Source: Aradus depressus (lineage: Eukaryota; Arthropoda; Insecta; Hemiptera; Aradidae). Taken from it: a DNA stretch of 64,000 bases. The stretch is from positions 15,156,480 through 15,220,479 of the forward strand of contig OY759218.1 of the NCBI GenBank assembly GCA_963662175.1. The letters are read 5' to 3'. Of this stretch, positions 1-11,084 are shown piece by piece. How positions within the stretch are numbered: the stretch's first letter is position 1; each line of letters opens with the position of its first letter. The notes beneath the pieces were generated by a model, which was not told the origin of the DNA, searched no databases, and worked only from the letters and a program-made list of their open reading frames with translations. A program made the translations under genes and the position numbers.

Positions 1-7
1 GCATTCA

Positions 8-175
8 TATGCAAAATAAAACCACTTTATTCCGGGTCAGAATGACCAGAAACGTCCACATTTGCTTAGATATTAGTACTTTTTAAAGCGGGAAAATATA
101 TGCAAAAATCCGTGCCCAGATTACTGTCTACTGAACTCTTAAAAATAAATATAATTTATTGTTATTATTAAAACA
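8..175 (+). repeat. Rep-B dispersed repeat, fragment
   Basis: Non-coding. It shares words such as accactttatt and a tail on TGCAAAAA with the copies near 395-850 and 9615-10160. The order matches the middle part of those copies, so this is a partial, diverged member. No open frame is conserved between copies. Confidence 0.4.
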
Positions 176-394
176 TAAGTAAATCTTAACAAAAAAATTA
201 TCTATATGGCCCCATTAATATTAGACAGTCTGTGTACCATTGTTGACCTTCGTGTCTTCATATCAGCTGCAATTTCAGAATTTTAAATCAGTTAACACAA
301 TGTTATAATTTATTCTCTCTCAGTGCCGCAGATGAAGGGCCTCTGAGTCGTATACTATTTATTTTATTTTTTTATAAGTTTAATATAAGGAAGT

Positions 395-850
395 ATTGTA
401 ATCGTGCGAAACTCCGATTTTTTTTAGAATTAAACGGAATATGTATTGATGATCTTCGCGATGATAACTGTCTGTGTTTGTGGTTGGAAATTTGTGAGCT
501 CAGGATTGTAGCAATGAACTGGATAGTTGACATTAAAATGCTAACTTATTAGACTAAATGCGACAAAAATTGAGACCACTTTATTTCGGGACCTGAGTAC
601 ACTTTACAAGATACTGCTTATATTTGTGACCTAATAAAAAATATCTTCAAATAAAAGTTGTAGAGCGCACTAGAATGCACTTTTTATATGAATTAAGATT
701 TTTCGAAGGCGAGATATATGCGGAAAACTGTCCTAAGATTACGTCTTGAAACCCATTTTTTAAACGTTTTCTTGGTTTCGCAAAAACGGTTATTCCTATC
801 GAAAAATTTGTCTTAACAAAAAATCGTCCATATGTCCTTAGAACTCCAGA
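395..850 (+). repeat. Rep-B dispersed repeat
   Basis: One of about eight copies of a long non-coding repeat. Its shared order is: attgtaatcgtgcgaaa, 'gatgat' plus 'tgtctgtgtt', 'attgtagcaatgaac', 'gagaccactttattt', 'aaataaaagttgtagag', then 'cctatcgaaaaa'. The same order recurs at 9615-10160, 33010-33440 and 51105-51345, and reversed at 14262-14625, 47430-47600 and 60810-60975. No terminal repeats or target duplication are clear, so the transposon class is unknown. Confidence 0.6.
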
Positions 851-867
851 GACGTTCAGACGTAACT

Positions 868-930
868 ACAAGTTCATATCCCCAACTACCAGAGCGCTCT
901 TTTGTCACTCTGGAGGACATGATATATATA
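868..930 (-). repeat. SINE fragment (tail half)
   Basis: The words ctaccagagcgctctttt, gtcactctgg and ggacatga match the reverse complement of the middle of the full SINE at 61462-61800. The tRNA-like head and CCTAA tail are missing. Confidence 0.5.
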
Positions 931-1162
931 TATAGTGGGCTGGTGTTTATCGTAAACAAGAATGTACCTTGAGGCTTGCAAAGTTTAAGTTAAAACCAAT
1001 AATTTTAAAGTGCAAATTATCCATTTTAAAGTTGACTGTAATTGTTTTGTATAGTTATCGTGACAAAGTTGAAATAATCTTTTTTAAATGCCAGTTATAT
1101 GTTCCCCTTTCCTATTTAGGTTCATCTCATCTTTTCTCCATCTAAATATTGGATCTATTTCG

Positions 1163-1287
1163 CTTAGTGGACATGAGCCCAACTCTACTATGGGAGTCCT
1201 AAATTTTGCCTCATTTTACCACCCAGAAACTAAGTGATCATGTGCTCAGTAAGCAAGCACGCATACCACTGAGCTACCGGCGCCCCC
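1163..1287 (-). repeat. SINE copy with internal deletion
   Basis: Read on the minus strand it begins with the tRNA-like head (ggcgccggtagctcagtgg), keeps the A box, and jumps to 'ggactcccatagtag...gggctcatgtcc'. The part between head and tail is shortened compared with the 339-bp copy at 61462-61800. Confidence 0.65.
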
Positions 1288-1289
1288 AT

Positions 1290-2160
1290 AGGAAGAAAAA
1301 TTGAAAATGAATTTATCTTCTTTTAGTTCATGGAATGTTATGAGAAGTAGTAATCTTTTAGTTATTTTAACTAAGAAAGAAATTTCAAGAAAACAATTAA
1401 ATTAAATTGATTGAAAGAATGTGGGGGTAAAGTGAGAAAGTATAACGATTTTTTTCAGAGAAACTGATCGGAAAACATCACAAGAAATAATACCAGAATC
1501 GTATTTATTTATCAATATCAATTTACGAAATAAATGACAGAATTTTTTTAAAAATTATTTCATTATTTTATTTGTTTTTGTTATTAAATAAAAAAATTAA
1601 TTATTAAGTAGATGTAAAGAGCAATTCTTTCAGAGGCTTAGTGGTAAAGGAAGTCAAGGGTTACTAAGAACAAACCTTAACCACTCCAATCCCTCCAACC
1701 TTTCTTAACCACCCCCTCAATAATCCGAAATAAATAGAATTAAGACCGCAAGGGCGGAGCCCACCTCTTTGGCCTCAAACTTAAAATTAATAATGAATTT
1801 TTTTCTTGAAATTTTCCGATTGAGGACAAAATATCTGAGAATAGAACCAACGGTCAGGTTAATTATGTCGGCTGTCTAATAGCGTAACAGGTCATTTCTT
1901 GGAAAGGCTAGTCATTTGACGTAAAGCCGGCTTTTTACGTCATGTGGCTGGAGTACCTCACGTTCTTCACACCGATGGAAGAGGACGTAGTGCCTTCATG
2001 AAAATGCTATCTGGACATTTCTAACTGATTAGTAACGCTTGAAAGAAGCTGATAACTGATTTTTGAATTATATTATATTATCTCAAAAACCGTGCATCTT
2101 AAGGGTAAAATATTCGAAACTAAATTATACTTTATAATATGTATATTCATTCATGTATTT
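1290..2160. other. Unassigned AT-rich stretch
   Basis: I see no coding region, RNA gene or recognised repeat. 1700-1760 is C-rich and 1920-2000 contains a short mixed-composition block, neither of which matches anything else in the window. Confidence 0.4.
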
Positions 2161-2164
2161 ATAT

Positions 2165-3400
2165 TATTTCTGTTTACCACCCCACTACATGAGGTATAGA
2201 GGAAGTTATGTAATCGGTCAAAAATTCGATGCGAAGTTTTTAAAGGAATTTCATGGCATCTAGATTTCAAATATGAAAAACAAATGTCTGTGTGTCTGTG
2301 AACAACATAACTCCCGATTGAATGAGTGTATCAACTAGAAATTTTATATGTGAATCCAGAACCCTCGAACAACGACACCTGTTGTTTTTCAGCCAAATCG
2401 ACCAAAAGGAAGGGGGGATTAGGGGGAGGCTTAAAATAAATACTTTAATAACTACCGATAGAATGAATGTACCGTCACGAAATTTTATATGTGTGACTAA
2501 AACCCCATAAGGAAAAAACCTGTCGATTCTTAGCCAAATCGGTTACAGGAGAAAGGGGGATTAGGGGAGGGGCTTAACTCAAAAAATCTAAAAACTGCCC
2601 TTGTAATGAATGTATCAACACAAAATTTCATATGTGAATTCGAAATATGGGCGGCACTTACTAACTTTTGAAGAAATCGTTAGAAGAGGAGGGGGTGATC
2701 AGAGGAGACTCAACTCAAAAAACCCAATAACTGTCGATGAAATGAATGGATCGACATGAAATTGCATATTTAAAGTTAAAACCCAACATGGACATAACCT
2801 AAATTACTGGAGGTTTACCATGAAAACCCCATTAACCACCGAAGTAATGAATTTATCGACACAAAATTTAGTATGAGGGTTTAGGATTTATGTATGTCAA
2901 CTGTTGAATATTAGCGCGAATGATTGACTGGTTCAGGAGGGGGAGTCGTTCATGGGATTTACCGAAAACTTTTTTTTTTTTTAATTTTACCAGGGGGGGG
3001 GGGGAATTAGGGGGAGGCTTAACATAAAAACTCAAATAACTTCCAAAGGAATGAATGTATCGACACAAAATTTTATATGTGTGATCATAAACCCATTAGG
3101 ACAACATCTATCGATTTTCAGGTGAGTCGGCCAAAGGAGAGGGGGGATTAGAGGTGAGGCTTAACTCAAAAATTGCCGTTGTGATGAATATATCGACACA
3201 ATATTTCATATGTGAATTCAAAACACCATAAGAGCGACACTTATTAATTTTTAGATGAGTCGTTATAAAGGTAGGGGGGGATCAAAGGGGGCTCAACTCA
3301 AAAACCCCAATAACTGCCGATGTAATGAAAAAATAAAAAAATTTCATATGTGAATTCAAAAATCTTATAAGGACGAAACTTTTTAATTTTCAACGATATC
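2165..3400 (+). repeat. Rep-A element, long copy with about seven internal units
   Basis: The most abundant family in the window. This copy starts near ctacatgaggtataggggaagt (a diverged terminal stem-loop) and continues through a gtctgtgtgtctg tract. It then repeats a unit whose anchor is 'aactgccgatgtaatgaatgtatcgac'-like at about 2450, 2593, 2730, 2835, 3041, 3172 and 3313, an irregular spacing of roughly 105-205 bp that is mostly near 140. Each unit also has gccaaatcgg and a G-rich run before 'aggggaggcttaac'. Short open frames here are shadows of the repeat. Confidence 0.75.
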
Positions 3401-3404
3401 ATCG

Positions 3405-3500
3405 ATGCGCTACTGATGATGATGCTGTTGCGTTGAAAACTGGTTCTGGTTGGAAATAAAATAGTGGGAAGACAATGTCTTTTATTTCTATGATAAAAGT
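3405..3500 (+). repeat. Penelope-type terminal fragment with CTGANGAT...GAAA motif
   Basis: Contains CTGATGAT at 3413, a hairpin of the form ATGC-TGTT-GCGT, then GAAAAC. The same block, with downstream 'gttctggttggaaataaaat', recurs at 42945-43035 as a diverged sister copy. The second copy lies about 740 bp upstream of a GIY-YIG coding fragment, which supports assignment to Penelope-like elements. Confidence 0.5.
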
Positions 3501-3859
3501 TATAGAGCCAAAAGTGTAGAACGTTAAATTTTATTTTGAATGATTATGCGTATGAGTTTTTATGAGTTTCAGACAAAGTTTTGAACCTTGTAAGAATTTT
3601 ATTTTTAAGTAAAAAAGTTCATATAAACCTCGAAAAACCTGATTTTCTATATATTTTGTAAAAAAATCAAGTTAAATTTGGTCTAAGCAAGTTTGTATTG
3701 AATTTAAAAAAAGGAGTCCTTGGAAATTATTTTTTATTGAACTGTTCTTCAGAAAAATCACAAAAAAAGAAGTTGATTTACACTGTTATTAAAAAAAATT
3801 AAGAAAAAAACAAATAAGTCAAGTAAAGGTTGCTTGGAGGTTGATTTGTGTGTGTGTGA

Positions 3860-4225
3860 AAAAGTTCTGAGTAAAAGAAAAGTTGTCGGTGAATCAACGG
3901 CTTTGTACTTCCCCACAACTAATTATTCAACTTACTTTTCGCTTTTCCTCAGAAAATAATCGACCATGCCGGCTAAAATTCAATAGTTGACCTACGCAGG
4001 GACTTCCAAATCCTCATAGTAAATTTTGAGTCGATATATTCATTACATTGGAAGTTATCAGGGTTTTGCCCCCCCTCCCCCCCCCCTTCAACTCTCATCC
4101 CCCTCCACCTTCCCTTTGGCCGATTTTGTTGTCGATTTGTAGTTACGTACAGAATTTCATGTCAATACATTCATTACGTCTACAGTTATATTGATTTTGT
4201 GTTACCCCTTAATCTCTACTTCCTA
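3860..4225 (-). repeat. Rep-A element copy
   Basis: Opens with the conserved end gttgtcggtgaatcaacgg followed by tgtacttcccca, then 'cattcattacattggaagtt' and a C-rich run. This is the reverse of the orientation at 2165-3400. It breaks off after the second 143-bp-type unit. Confidence 0.65.
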
Positions 4226-4539
4226 TTGGCAGGAATTTGTTTTTAAAATTTGAAAACATGAAATTTCAGAGAAAGCTCAACATCAAAGTGATCAATTATA
4301 TAACTTCACCTATGTACATTGTATATTTGAAGCCAGTAAGGCCGGCAAGGTTACACTTACAATATTAATTACAAACAATCGATAGTGTGACATGACAACA
4401 TATCTGCAATTGAGAAACGTAAGAGACCAGTGTTTTTGAGATGAACAGTAAATAGGTGAACACCTCGGCAACGCGCTGTCGAGTTTTTAGAGCCATTAAA
4501 GTAGTTTGACGGCTAGGATTAAAGGTTAACTATCTCCTT

Positions 4540-4690
4540 AAGGGTTTTGAATCATTGTGTGTCGATAAATTCATTACAATGGTTCCGTTAGGCGGATTTG
4601 ACTGAAAATGAACAGGTTTCGTCCTTATGGGTTACTGGATATACCTATAAACTATCGTGTTGATATGTTCATTCTATTGGTATTCACAGA
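4540..4690 (-). repeat. Rep-A fragment (internal unit)
   Basis: Short internal piece with 'gataaattcattacaatgg' and 'aaaatgaacaggtttcgtcc'. It abuts a plus-orientation Rep-A copy at 4692, making an inverted junction at the terminal stem-loop. Confidence 0.55.
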
Positions 4691-4691
4691 C

Positions 4692-5237
4692 ATATTTTTA
4701 CTTCCCCGCTATACGAAGTATAGGGGAAGTTATGTAATCGATCAAAAATTCTATGCGGAGTTTTAAACGGAATTTCATGTTTTCCGACCTCTAGATTCCA
4801 AATATGAAAAAAAAAAAAAAAAAGTCTGTGTGTCGATAACTCCCGATAGAATAAATGTATCAACACGAAATTTTATATGTGAACTAAGAACCCTCTAACG
4901 ATGAATCCTATCATTTTTCAGCCAATTCAACCAAAAGGAAGGGGGAGATTAGGGGGAAGGCTTAAGATAAATACCGTAATAACTGCCAATAGAATGAAAG
5001 TATCGTCACGAAATTTCATATGTGAATTCGAAACACAATAAGGGCGACATGATTAATTTTTAGAGGAATCGTTAGAAGGGGGGCTCAACTCAAAAACCAA
5101 AATAACTGCCGACGTAATGAATGTATAGACATGAAATGTCATATTTAAAGTTCAACCCAACGTGGACATAACCTGTCAGCGATATCGGGGGGGGATGGGG
5201 GGGGGGGGGGGGAGGGGGCTCAATTCAAAAACCTTAA
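4692..5237 (+). repeat. Rep-A element interrupted by a LINE
   Basis: Starts with the terminal stem-loop acttcccc-gc-tatac-gaa-gtata-ggggaagt, then 'atgtaatcgatcaaaaatt', an A run, 'gtctgtgtgtcgataactcccgata' and several internal units. The run of G near 5190-5215 belongs to a unit. The copy is split by the LINE at 5251-5860 and resumes at 5874. Confidence 0.75.
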
Positions 5238-5250
5238 TAACTGCCTATTA

Positions 5251-5860
5251 GTTAGAGATAGATAGATAGATAGATAAACTTTTTATTGCACAAAATATTA
5301 CAATCCTCATGGCAATGAGTGGGTTTTTTTTTCACAAAATAAATAACAAAAGAAGTATAAATGAAACAATTCGAAAATTATATAAAACAAAATAACACAT
5401 GAATAAATAAAAAAAAAATACCACATGAATAGATAAATAAAAAATACCACATGAATAAATAAAAAAAAATAATAATAAAAACAATATATATAAATATCCA
5501 TCTTACAAGCACAAATTAAATTCAATTATTCTTTATTTTTAAAGCAACCGAAAAAAATAAAAATAAATCGTTAATTCCTCTAACTTTTAAATTATTTAAA
5601 ATATGTACAAATGTTTCTGAGTTATATACTGGTCTATTGGTGAGATGATTATGGAGAAATGCTTGCCTGGGGATACACAAGGAGGGACAATTGAGCAAAA
5701 AATGTATGAGATCGTCCTTCTCATGTAAGGTACAGAGCCTGCAGACACTTTCAGGACAAAACTCATACCTAAACCCTCCAAGTAATATTCTAAAATTTTT
5801 ATTGGTATTGTGGAGACGGATTTGAGCTAGAAGTCGGAGTTTTGCTAGAAGTCGGAGTTT
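5251..5860 (-). mobile_element. 5'-truncated LINE insertion with 13-bp target duplication
   Basis: The flanks carry an exact duplication, taactgcctatta, at 5238-5250 and 5861-5873. On the minus strand the insert starts inside a coding region and ends with an AATAAAAAG signal and a (TCTA)n tail, which is the usual form of a 5'-truncated non-LTR retrotransposon. The insertion lies inside a Rep-A copy, so it is younger than that copy. A short 16-bp direct duplication (agaagtcggagttttg type) lies at its 5' end. Confidence 0.85.
5522..5860 (-). pseudogene. C-terminal end of a LINE reverse transcriptase ORF
   Basis: About 110 residues of the tail of a non-LTR retrotransposon polyprotein. The visible landmark is a Cys/His cluster C-x2-C-x9-H-x4-C (CRLCTLHEKDDLIHF then C), which is the C-terminal zinc-finger-like motif seen after the RT domain in several LINE clades. 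No RT catalytic motif is present because the copy is truncated at its 5' end. The frame closes at a normal stop, followed by an AT-rich 3' UTR and the microsatellite tail. The first two dozen residues read from the 5' end come from flanking Rep-A DNA and a local duplication, so the start codon is not real. The clade is uncertain. Confidence 0.65.
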
Positions 5861-5873
5861 TAACTGCCTATTA

Positions 5874-6071
5874 AATGAATTTATCAACAGAAAAATTAGT
5901 ATCAGGATTTAGGAGCCCTCATGTATGTGAACCATTGAACATGCTTTTTTTTTTTTTTTTTTCATTTTTGGAATTAGGAAAATATGAAATTCCGATGAAA
6001 ACTCAACACCGAATTTTTAACCTATTAAATAACTTCCCCTATTCTTCGTATAGCTGGGGACGTAAACAATT
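5874..6071. repeat. Rep-A remnant with inverted junction at a T run
   Basis: 5874-5938 continues the plus-orientation copy broken by the LINE. After the T run at 5944-5963 the text switches to minus orientation ('catttttggaattag' to 'cttcgtatagctgggga'), ending in the terminal stem-loop. This is one of several inverted junctions in the family. Confidence 0.6.
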
Positions 6072-6539
6072 GGAGTATGAACTAATGTGGTAAAATATGG
6101 TAGCATGCACGCCTAAATTTTTTACCATTAAAATTTTGTTTTTTGTTTTTTTTGAAACATTAAAATAATTTACCAAATGAGGTGGATGGAAAAAAATAAC
6201 AATAGTAAAAATAATGGGATAGATAAAATAAAAAAATTTTTTTAAAAAAATATCGACTAATGAGAATGGTTGTGGAGCGAGCCAAGGATCTAATCAATAC
6301 AAAACGGGAGTAGAAGGCGCAGGCTCGAGCCGGCAAGGCGGCAAGTTCTAGCATAAAGGGATCCACGCTAGAAAACGCTAAATCATAGCGCTAATGCTTA
6401 GCGTAAACTTGGAAGCAGGAAGCAATGTACTGCCACTTCTCCGGTGGCCGCTTTTGGAAACCCAAGCGCTACTGTTCCCGTTAGATTGAATAAAATTTAC
6501 TTTTTTTTTCTTACTCAGCGCAATACTTTTCAAGTATTT

Positions 6540-6705
6540 ATTTATTTAATTTTATTATTTAAAAACATTGTTATTAATAATCACATGTATGCCAGACTCT
6601 AATTAGTTAATATTTGTTTATGTATCTAATTTATAAGCTATCTTAATGTATATATTTTATGAGGTATCCTATTACCATTTTAACGGAAATAAATATTCTT
6701 ATAAT
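6540..6705 (+). repeat. LINE 3' UTR-like repeat ending in ATAAATATT tail
   Basis: Shares 'gactctaattagttaatatttgtttatgtatctaa', 'gctatcttaatgt' and the end 'aacggaaataaatatt' with 29570-29837. Two copies ending at the same AT-rich tail suggest the 3' end of a non-LTR element. No coding part remains. Confidence 0.5.
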
Positions 6706-7310
6706 AAATATAGGGGAAGTTATGTAATATGTCATTCTGTGTATCTCTGTTTTTGTTTACTATGGTGTTTTCCTGTACTGTACTCGTATGTATGACTTCT
6801 AACATGTATCTCTTGTACATAGCCTCGTATTCATATCTTACTTTCCCAGCTATAGGTATAGGGGAAGTTATGTAATATGTCATTCTGTGTATCTCTGTTT
6901 TTGTTTACTATGGTGTTTTCCTGTACTGTACTCGTATGTATGACTTCTAACATGTATCTCTTGTACATAGCCTCGTATTCATATCTTACTTTCCCAGCTA
7001 TAGGTATAGGGGAAGTTATGTAATATGTCATTCTGTGTATCTCTGTTTTTGTTTACTATGGTGTTTTCCTGTATTGTACTCGTATGTATGACTTCTAACA
7101 TGTATCTCTTGTACATAGCCTCGTATTCATATCTTACTTTCCCAGCTATAGGTATAGGGGAAGTTGTGTAATATGTCATTCTGTGTATCTCTGTTTTTGT
7201 TTACTATGGTGTTTTCCTGTACTGTACTCGTATGTATGACTTCTAACATGTATCTCTTGTACATAGCCTCGTATTCATATCTTACTTTCCCAGCTATAGG
7301 TATAGGGGAA
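6706..7310 (+). repeat. 148-bp tandem array (four copies) derived from the Rep-A tip
   Basis: Near-identical units of 148 bp. Each contains ctttcccagctataggtata, ggggaagttatgtaat, 'gtcattctgtgtatctctg' and 'cttctaacatgtatctcttg'. The first part is the Rep-A terminal stem-loop, so the array probably arose by amplification of a Rep-A end. It runs straight into a Rep-A copy at 7285. Copies differ at very few positions (for example tact to tatt near 7073 and ttat to ttgt near 7165), so the array looks recent. Confidence 0.9.
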
Positions 7311-7665
7311 GTTATGTAATCGTTCAGAAATTTGATGTGAAATTTTATATTTTCCGATCCCCTGATTCCAAAAATTAAAAAAAAAAATCCGTCAGTCTTT
7401 GTATCTGTGAACACGATAACTCCCAATAGAACAAATGTAGCAACACGAAATTTTATTTTTGTATCCAGAACCCCATAAGAACCTATTGATTTTCAACCAA
7501 AGGAAACCCATAAACGCTAGCTAATAACTGCCATGTAATGAATGTATCGACTACAATTTAGTTTGAGGATTCAGAAGCCCTTTTATAAGTTAACGATTGA
7601 TTTTTTAATCCAAATTGATTGGTTTTGGAGGGAGAGCGAAAACTTACTTGACTAATTCATGCTGG
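7285..7665 (+). repeat. Rep-A element copy
   Basis: Stem-loop start, 'aatcgttcagaaatttgatg', A run, 'gtctttgtatctgtgaacacgataactcccaata', then a shortened set of internal units ending near 'ttggagggagagcgaaaac'. Confidence 0.7.
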
Positions 7666-7977
7666 AAAAGTACAATTCCAATAACTTATGGACTTATTAT
7701 TTACAAATATCTCTTCAGTTCTTTTCAAAATCAGCTTCTAATCTTACCGGAAGGCAGTCTTTATGTGTGAGAGCATCATAACGGCTCTATGTAGAACCAA
7801 TACATCACCATGAACTTACCTGCAAGAAAAGAAAAAAAGAAATTATATAAATTGTCAACAAAAATATGGGTTATACAGTCAATTTATTCACAATCTATTC
7901 TACATAGACCAGGGATGAGCACTTGATAGCTGAGCGACGAAAAAGTGATGCGTTCCGAAAACGTGGAAACATACAAG

Positions 7978-8320
7978 CTTTTTACTTCACCAGATATATA
8001 AAGTATAGGAGAAGTTATTTAATCGATCAAAAATTCAATGTCGAGTTTTCCCCGAAGTTTCATGTTTCCCAACCATGATTCCAAAAATGAAAAAAAAAAA
8101 GTTGTCGGTGAATCACCGGCTATGTACTTCCTCAGCACGGATTAATCAATTAAGTTTTAGCTCTCCCATCATAGCCGATTGACCGTTTAGGCTAAAACTC
8201 AATATTTGACATAATTTTCTGTCGATACATTCATTACATCGGCAGTTATTAAGGTATTTGAGTTGAGCCATCCTTCTCTGATCTCCCTTCCCTTCGACCG
8301 CTTTCGCGGAAAATTAATAG
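7978..8320. repeat. Inverted Rep-A composite
   Basis: 7978-8098 is plus-orientation (acttcaccagatatataaag stem-loop to 'ccaaaaatgaaaaaa'). 8099-8320 is minus-orientation, starting at gttgtcggtgaatcaccgg and running on through 'cattcattacatcggcagtt'. The junction is the A run. The same arrangement occurs near 44915-45310 and 48865-49140, so it is a recurrent form rather than a single accident. Confidence 0.65.
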
Positions 8321-8364
8321 GTTTCGTCCCAGGTAACCTGAGGATTGTACAATATGACAACCTA

Positions 8365-8603
8365 GCAAATGTTTTCTTTATTTACAAAGATATATTTACA
8401 ACTGTATAAAAAATAAATACTACAAGCAAATGTGCTAAGGGAGAAAAAAAATTTCAAAATGTCAAAAGAAAAGAAATCACTCAATGGTGACACTGCCTGA
8501 ACTGAGAAGGTCTCTAGGCCATTGGCGCTTAAGGCGTCGTTCGGGAAGTGTGGCGGAATGGAAGGCACGGACTAGAGGATAAATGTGAGTATTATAGACC
8601 TGC
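8365..8603 (-). mobile_element. 5'-truncated jockey-like LINE, 3' end
   Basis: The minus strand carries the last codons of the RT ORF, a 3' UTR, and an end in 'tttgtaaataaag'. The UTR (ggcagtgtcaccattgag, 'cccttagcacatttg', 'ttgtaaatat') is shared with 29312-29475 and 50660-50840. No target duplication was resolved. Confidence 0.7.
8477..8603 (-). pseudogene. Last codons of a jockey-like reverse transcriptase ORF
   Basis: About 40 codons ending in a TGA. They include LPERRLKRQWPRDLL, nearly the same as the C terminus of the larger fragment at 50279-50659 (SQRRLKRQWPKDLL). Both stop a few residues later and lead into the same 3' UTR. The fragment has no ATG and no catalytic part; it exists only because the insertion was 5'-truncated. 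The match to a second copy in this window makes the reading frame secure. Confidence 0.75.
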
Positions 8604-8604
8604 C

Positions 8605-9610
8605 AGGGTTGCCAACCATACTTTACAATAAAGTATCATGATTTATTATTGGTCGATATACTTTATACTTTTGCACAACTATAAAGTATACTCTTTCAAA
8701 GACAAGTTATGTTATTTTTCTCAAAAAAAGTTGGCAACCCAACTGTCATAGCCCGGTAGTGTCTCTAAGGAACTTAGCAGTGACTAGAAATATTCTTATA
8801 ATATTAGCCAAGATGGTTTTTCATAACAACCCTTCCTGTAAGGGTGAAGCCTATCATGTGTACGAAACAGTTCAATAATCTCGTTATTAGAGTGATGAAC
8901 TCCATAAGCTTTAAGTAGGGGGGGAAGGGAGCTGCCATCCACCCAATCTCTCTCGAGGGGGGCACGAATATAATCCCCCCCCCCCCCCTTAATTTGAGAC
9001 GATAAAAAATTAGGGGTGGCTATGGAATTAATTAATTACTTAATTTTTTGCTCTAAATCCCCACAGCTAGGAGTTTTCAATCTAGACTCTGATATTATTT
9101 ATTTTACCGTTATGTCGACACCCACACGCTTGGGAGTGCAAGTAATGGCTTCCATACATTGGGTCATTCCTGTATGCTCCAGTAACTCACTTCGACGAAC
9201 AGATGCGACAGAGATCGCTAAATATACGAACAAACGTTGGGCGCACAATGTAAGACGCTCGCTTTGCTCAGCTAAAAATATTTATTCCTTAAAACTATAT
9301 GCGGAGAAAGTCTAGCAATAACCATATTGCCCATTTTTTAACCTTATTTTAGTTAGAAAACAATGTTTCCAACATTTTCACGTCGAACAAACACTCGGGA
9401 TAAGATAAAGGTCAAATCAACTTCTGAAAGTGTAAAGTTTTCATATCAATCATTTCGCTTCGACGACGCTGCCAACATAGTTTCAAAGTGAATATCACGG
9501 GATGGATTATAAAATAAAAAATATTGGACATGGCTAAGGTTTGGGTTAATTGGGGTACATGTACTCCAAATTAGGGCAGAAAAAGCTCTCTAAAGGTTGC
9601 TCTCCCATTT
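8605..9610. other. Unassigned stretch with homopolymer C
   Basis: No supported gene. 8636-8740 is rich in 'ataaagtata' words. A C run lies at about 8976-8990. The open frame at 9016-9315 has no recognisable domain and is not duplicated elsewhere, so it is left out. Confidence 0.4.
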
Positions 9611-9614
9611 TATA

Positions 9615-10160
9615 GTATGTATAAAAAAGTATTGTGATCGTTCGAAAATCAGAGATCGAGTTTTCAAGAGGATTTCCACGTTTCAAGGTCCAATGAATAA
9701 GTTTTGATAATTTTGTGATGATGTGTGTGTGATTGGAACATTGTGAGGGCTCTAAGAAATTATTGTAGCTATGAACTTGAAATATGAAATGAAGAGGTCA
9801 CATGTGCTAACTTGATTCCATTAGATTTTGGCTGAAATCCGAGAAAATCGAGACCACTTTACTTTGAGGCCTAAGTAAATTTTACAAGAAACCGCTTATA
9901 CTTATGACCTAATCAAAAATCATCTCAAATAAGCGTTGTAGAGAAAATTAAAAGACACATATATTATGAAACATAATTTTTCGCAGGTCGCCTGGATTGC
10001 GAGTTACATGCCAAAAACTGTCAACCGAAAAGTTGACCCTTATCAAAAATGTTCTTTATCAAATTTTAAATCGCTAATATGTCCTTAAATTTCAGATATG
10101 ACCAATACGACTAAAGTTATATCGCGCCAAAGTATGTACAATAAATGTCAGTAGGCAATA
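9615..10160 (+). repeat. Rep-B dispersed repeat, nearly complete copy
   Basis: Best copy of the family in the window: 'agtattgtgatcgttcgaaaatcagagatcgag', 'gatgatgtgtgtgtg', 'ttattgtagctatgaac', 'gagaccactttactttg', 'taatcaaaaatcatctc', 'aaagttatatcgcgcc', 'tatgtacaataaatgtc'. It is non-coding with no clear terminal repeats. Confidence 0.65.
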
Positions 10161-10410
10161 TTTCGATACAAGTATGATAATATTCAATATAAGTATTAAA
10201 AATAATTTCGGAAACTATCTACAGAGGCATTCCACGCCAAAACCATACAATTGTTCGCTTCGGTTCTCCGATTTTGCTCAAATTAAGCAGGTGGTTTCTG
10301 CCACAAAACATGAATTTTCCCAAAATTTGGAGTCATTATCTCAAACTGCACTTTCTAGATACGCTTTTATGAAATTGGGCATTTTTAAAAATTAACATTT
10401 AAAAAATCGG

Positions 10411-10907
10411 TTATTGCTTGTAAAAACGTTTTTTTAACTAGAACAAAATTTTAAGACACTAATCGATAGGAAATTTTTCGAGGAATCTAATGCCGCCAAA
10501 ACGTTTTTGCAATGTTGCGACGCATGCGCAGTATATAAAAAAACATTTTTCTTCAAAAATTCGTAGCGTCAAAATACCTATTTCGATTTCCACCAAATTT
10601 TCACTGAAGACAGCTGAAACCTCATAATTTGAAATAGCTATATCAAAAATCTGGGTATTTTCAATTTTCCACAGAATTTGAGCTGAAAATGACGGTGATT
10701 CAATTTTTTTCGACAATTCGCTGTCAGTTTTTGCGCTCCAACAACAGAGAAAAATCTGAGTTTAGATTTGAATTCCTCGCAGTCCGCGCATGCGTCGCAA
10801 CATGGCAAAAAACGTTTGGCGACTTTGGATCCCTCGAAAAATTTCCCATCGATTAGTGTCTTTTAAAATTTTGTTCTAGTTAAAAAAACATTTTTTACAA
10901 GCAATAA
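10411..10907. mobile_element. 497-bp non-autonomous DNA element with long terminal inverted repeats
   Basis: The left arm begins ttattgcttgtaaaaacg and includes aactagaacaaaattttaag, 'aatcgataggaaatttttcgag' and 'gttgcgacgcatgcgc'. The right arm is its reverse complement with scattered differences, ending 'acaagcaataa'. Arms are about 120 bp. The centre carries no transposase. The flanks do not show a convincing duplication, so the superfamily is not assigned. Confidence 0.7.
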
Positions 10908-11084
10908 TATATTTAATATAAATCAACATTATTTCAAAACATCCTCAAATAAAAAATACGTAGTATATGTGGGTATTAAAAAAAGTCAGTAATTTTTTTT
11001 TGCTTTAGATAATTGGTAATCCTATTTATTGTATACTCCTAAATTGTTTTCTAAGAAACAATGGTGTACATTGTCGGCAAACTC

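Noticed and set aside
6680..7426. Series of similar ~66-residue proteins on the minus strand
   Set aside because: They are reading frames through the 148-bp tandem array.
9016..9315. 99-residue protein
   Set aside because: No recognisable domain, no duplicate, and surrounding sequence is unassigned.
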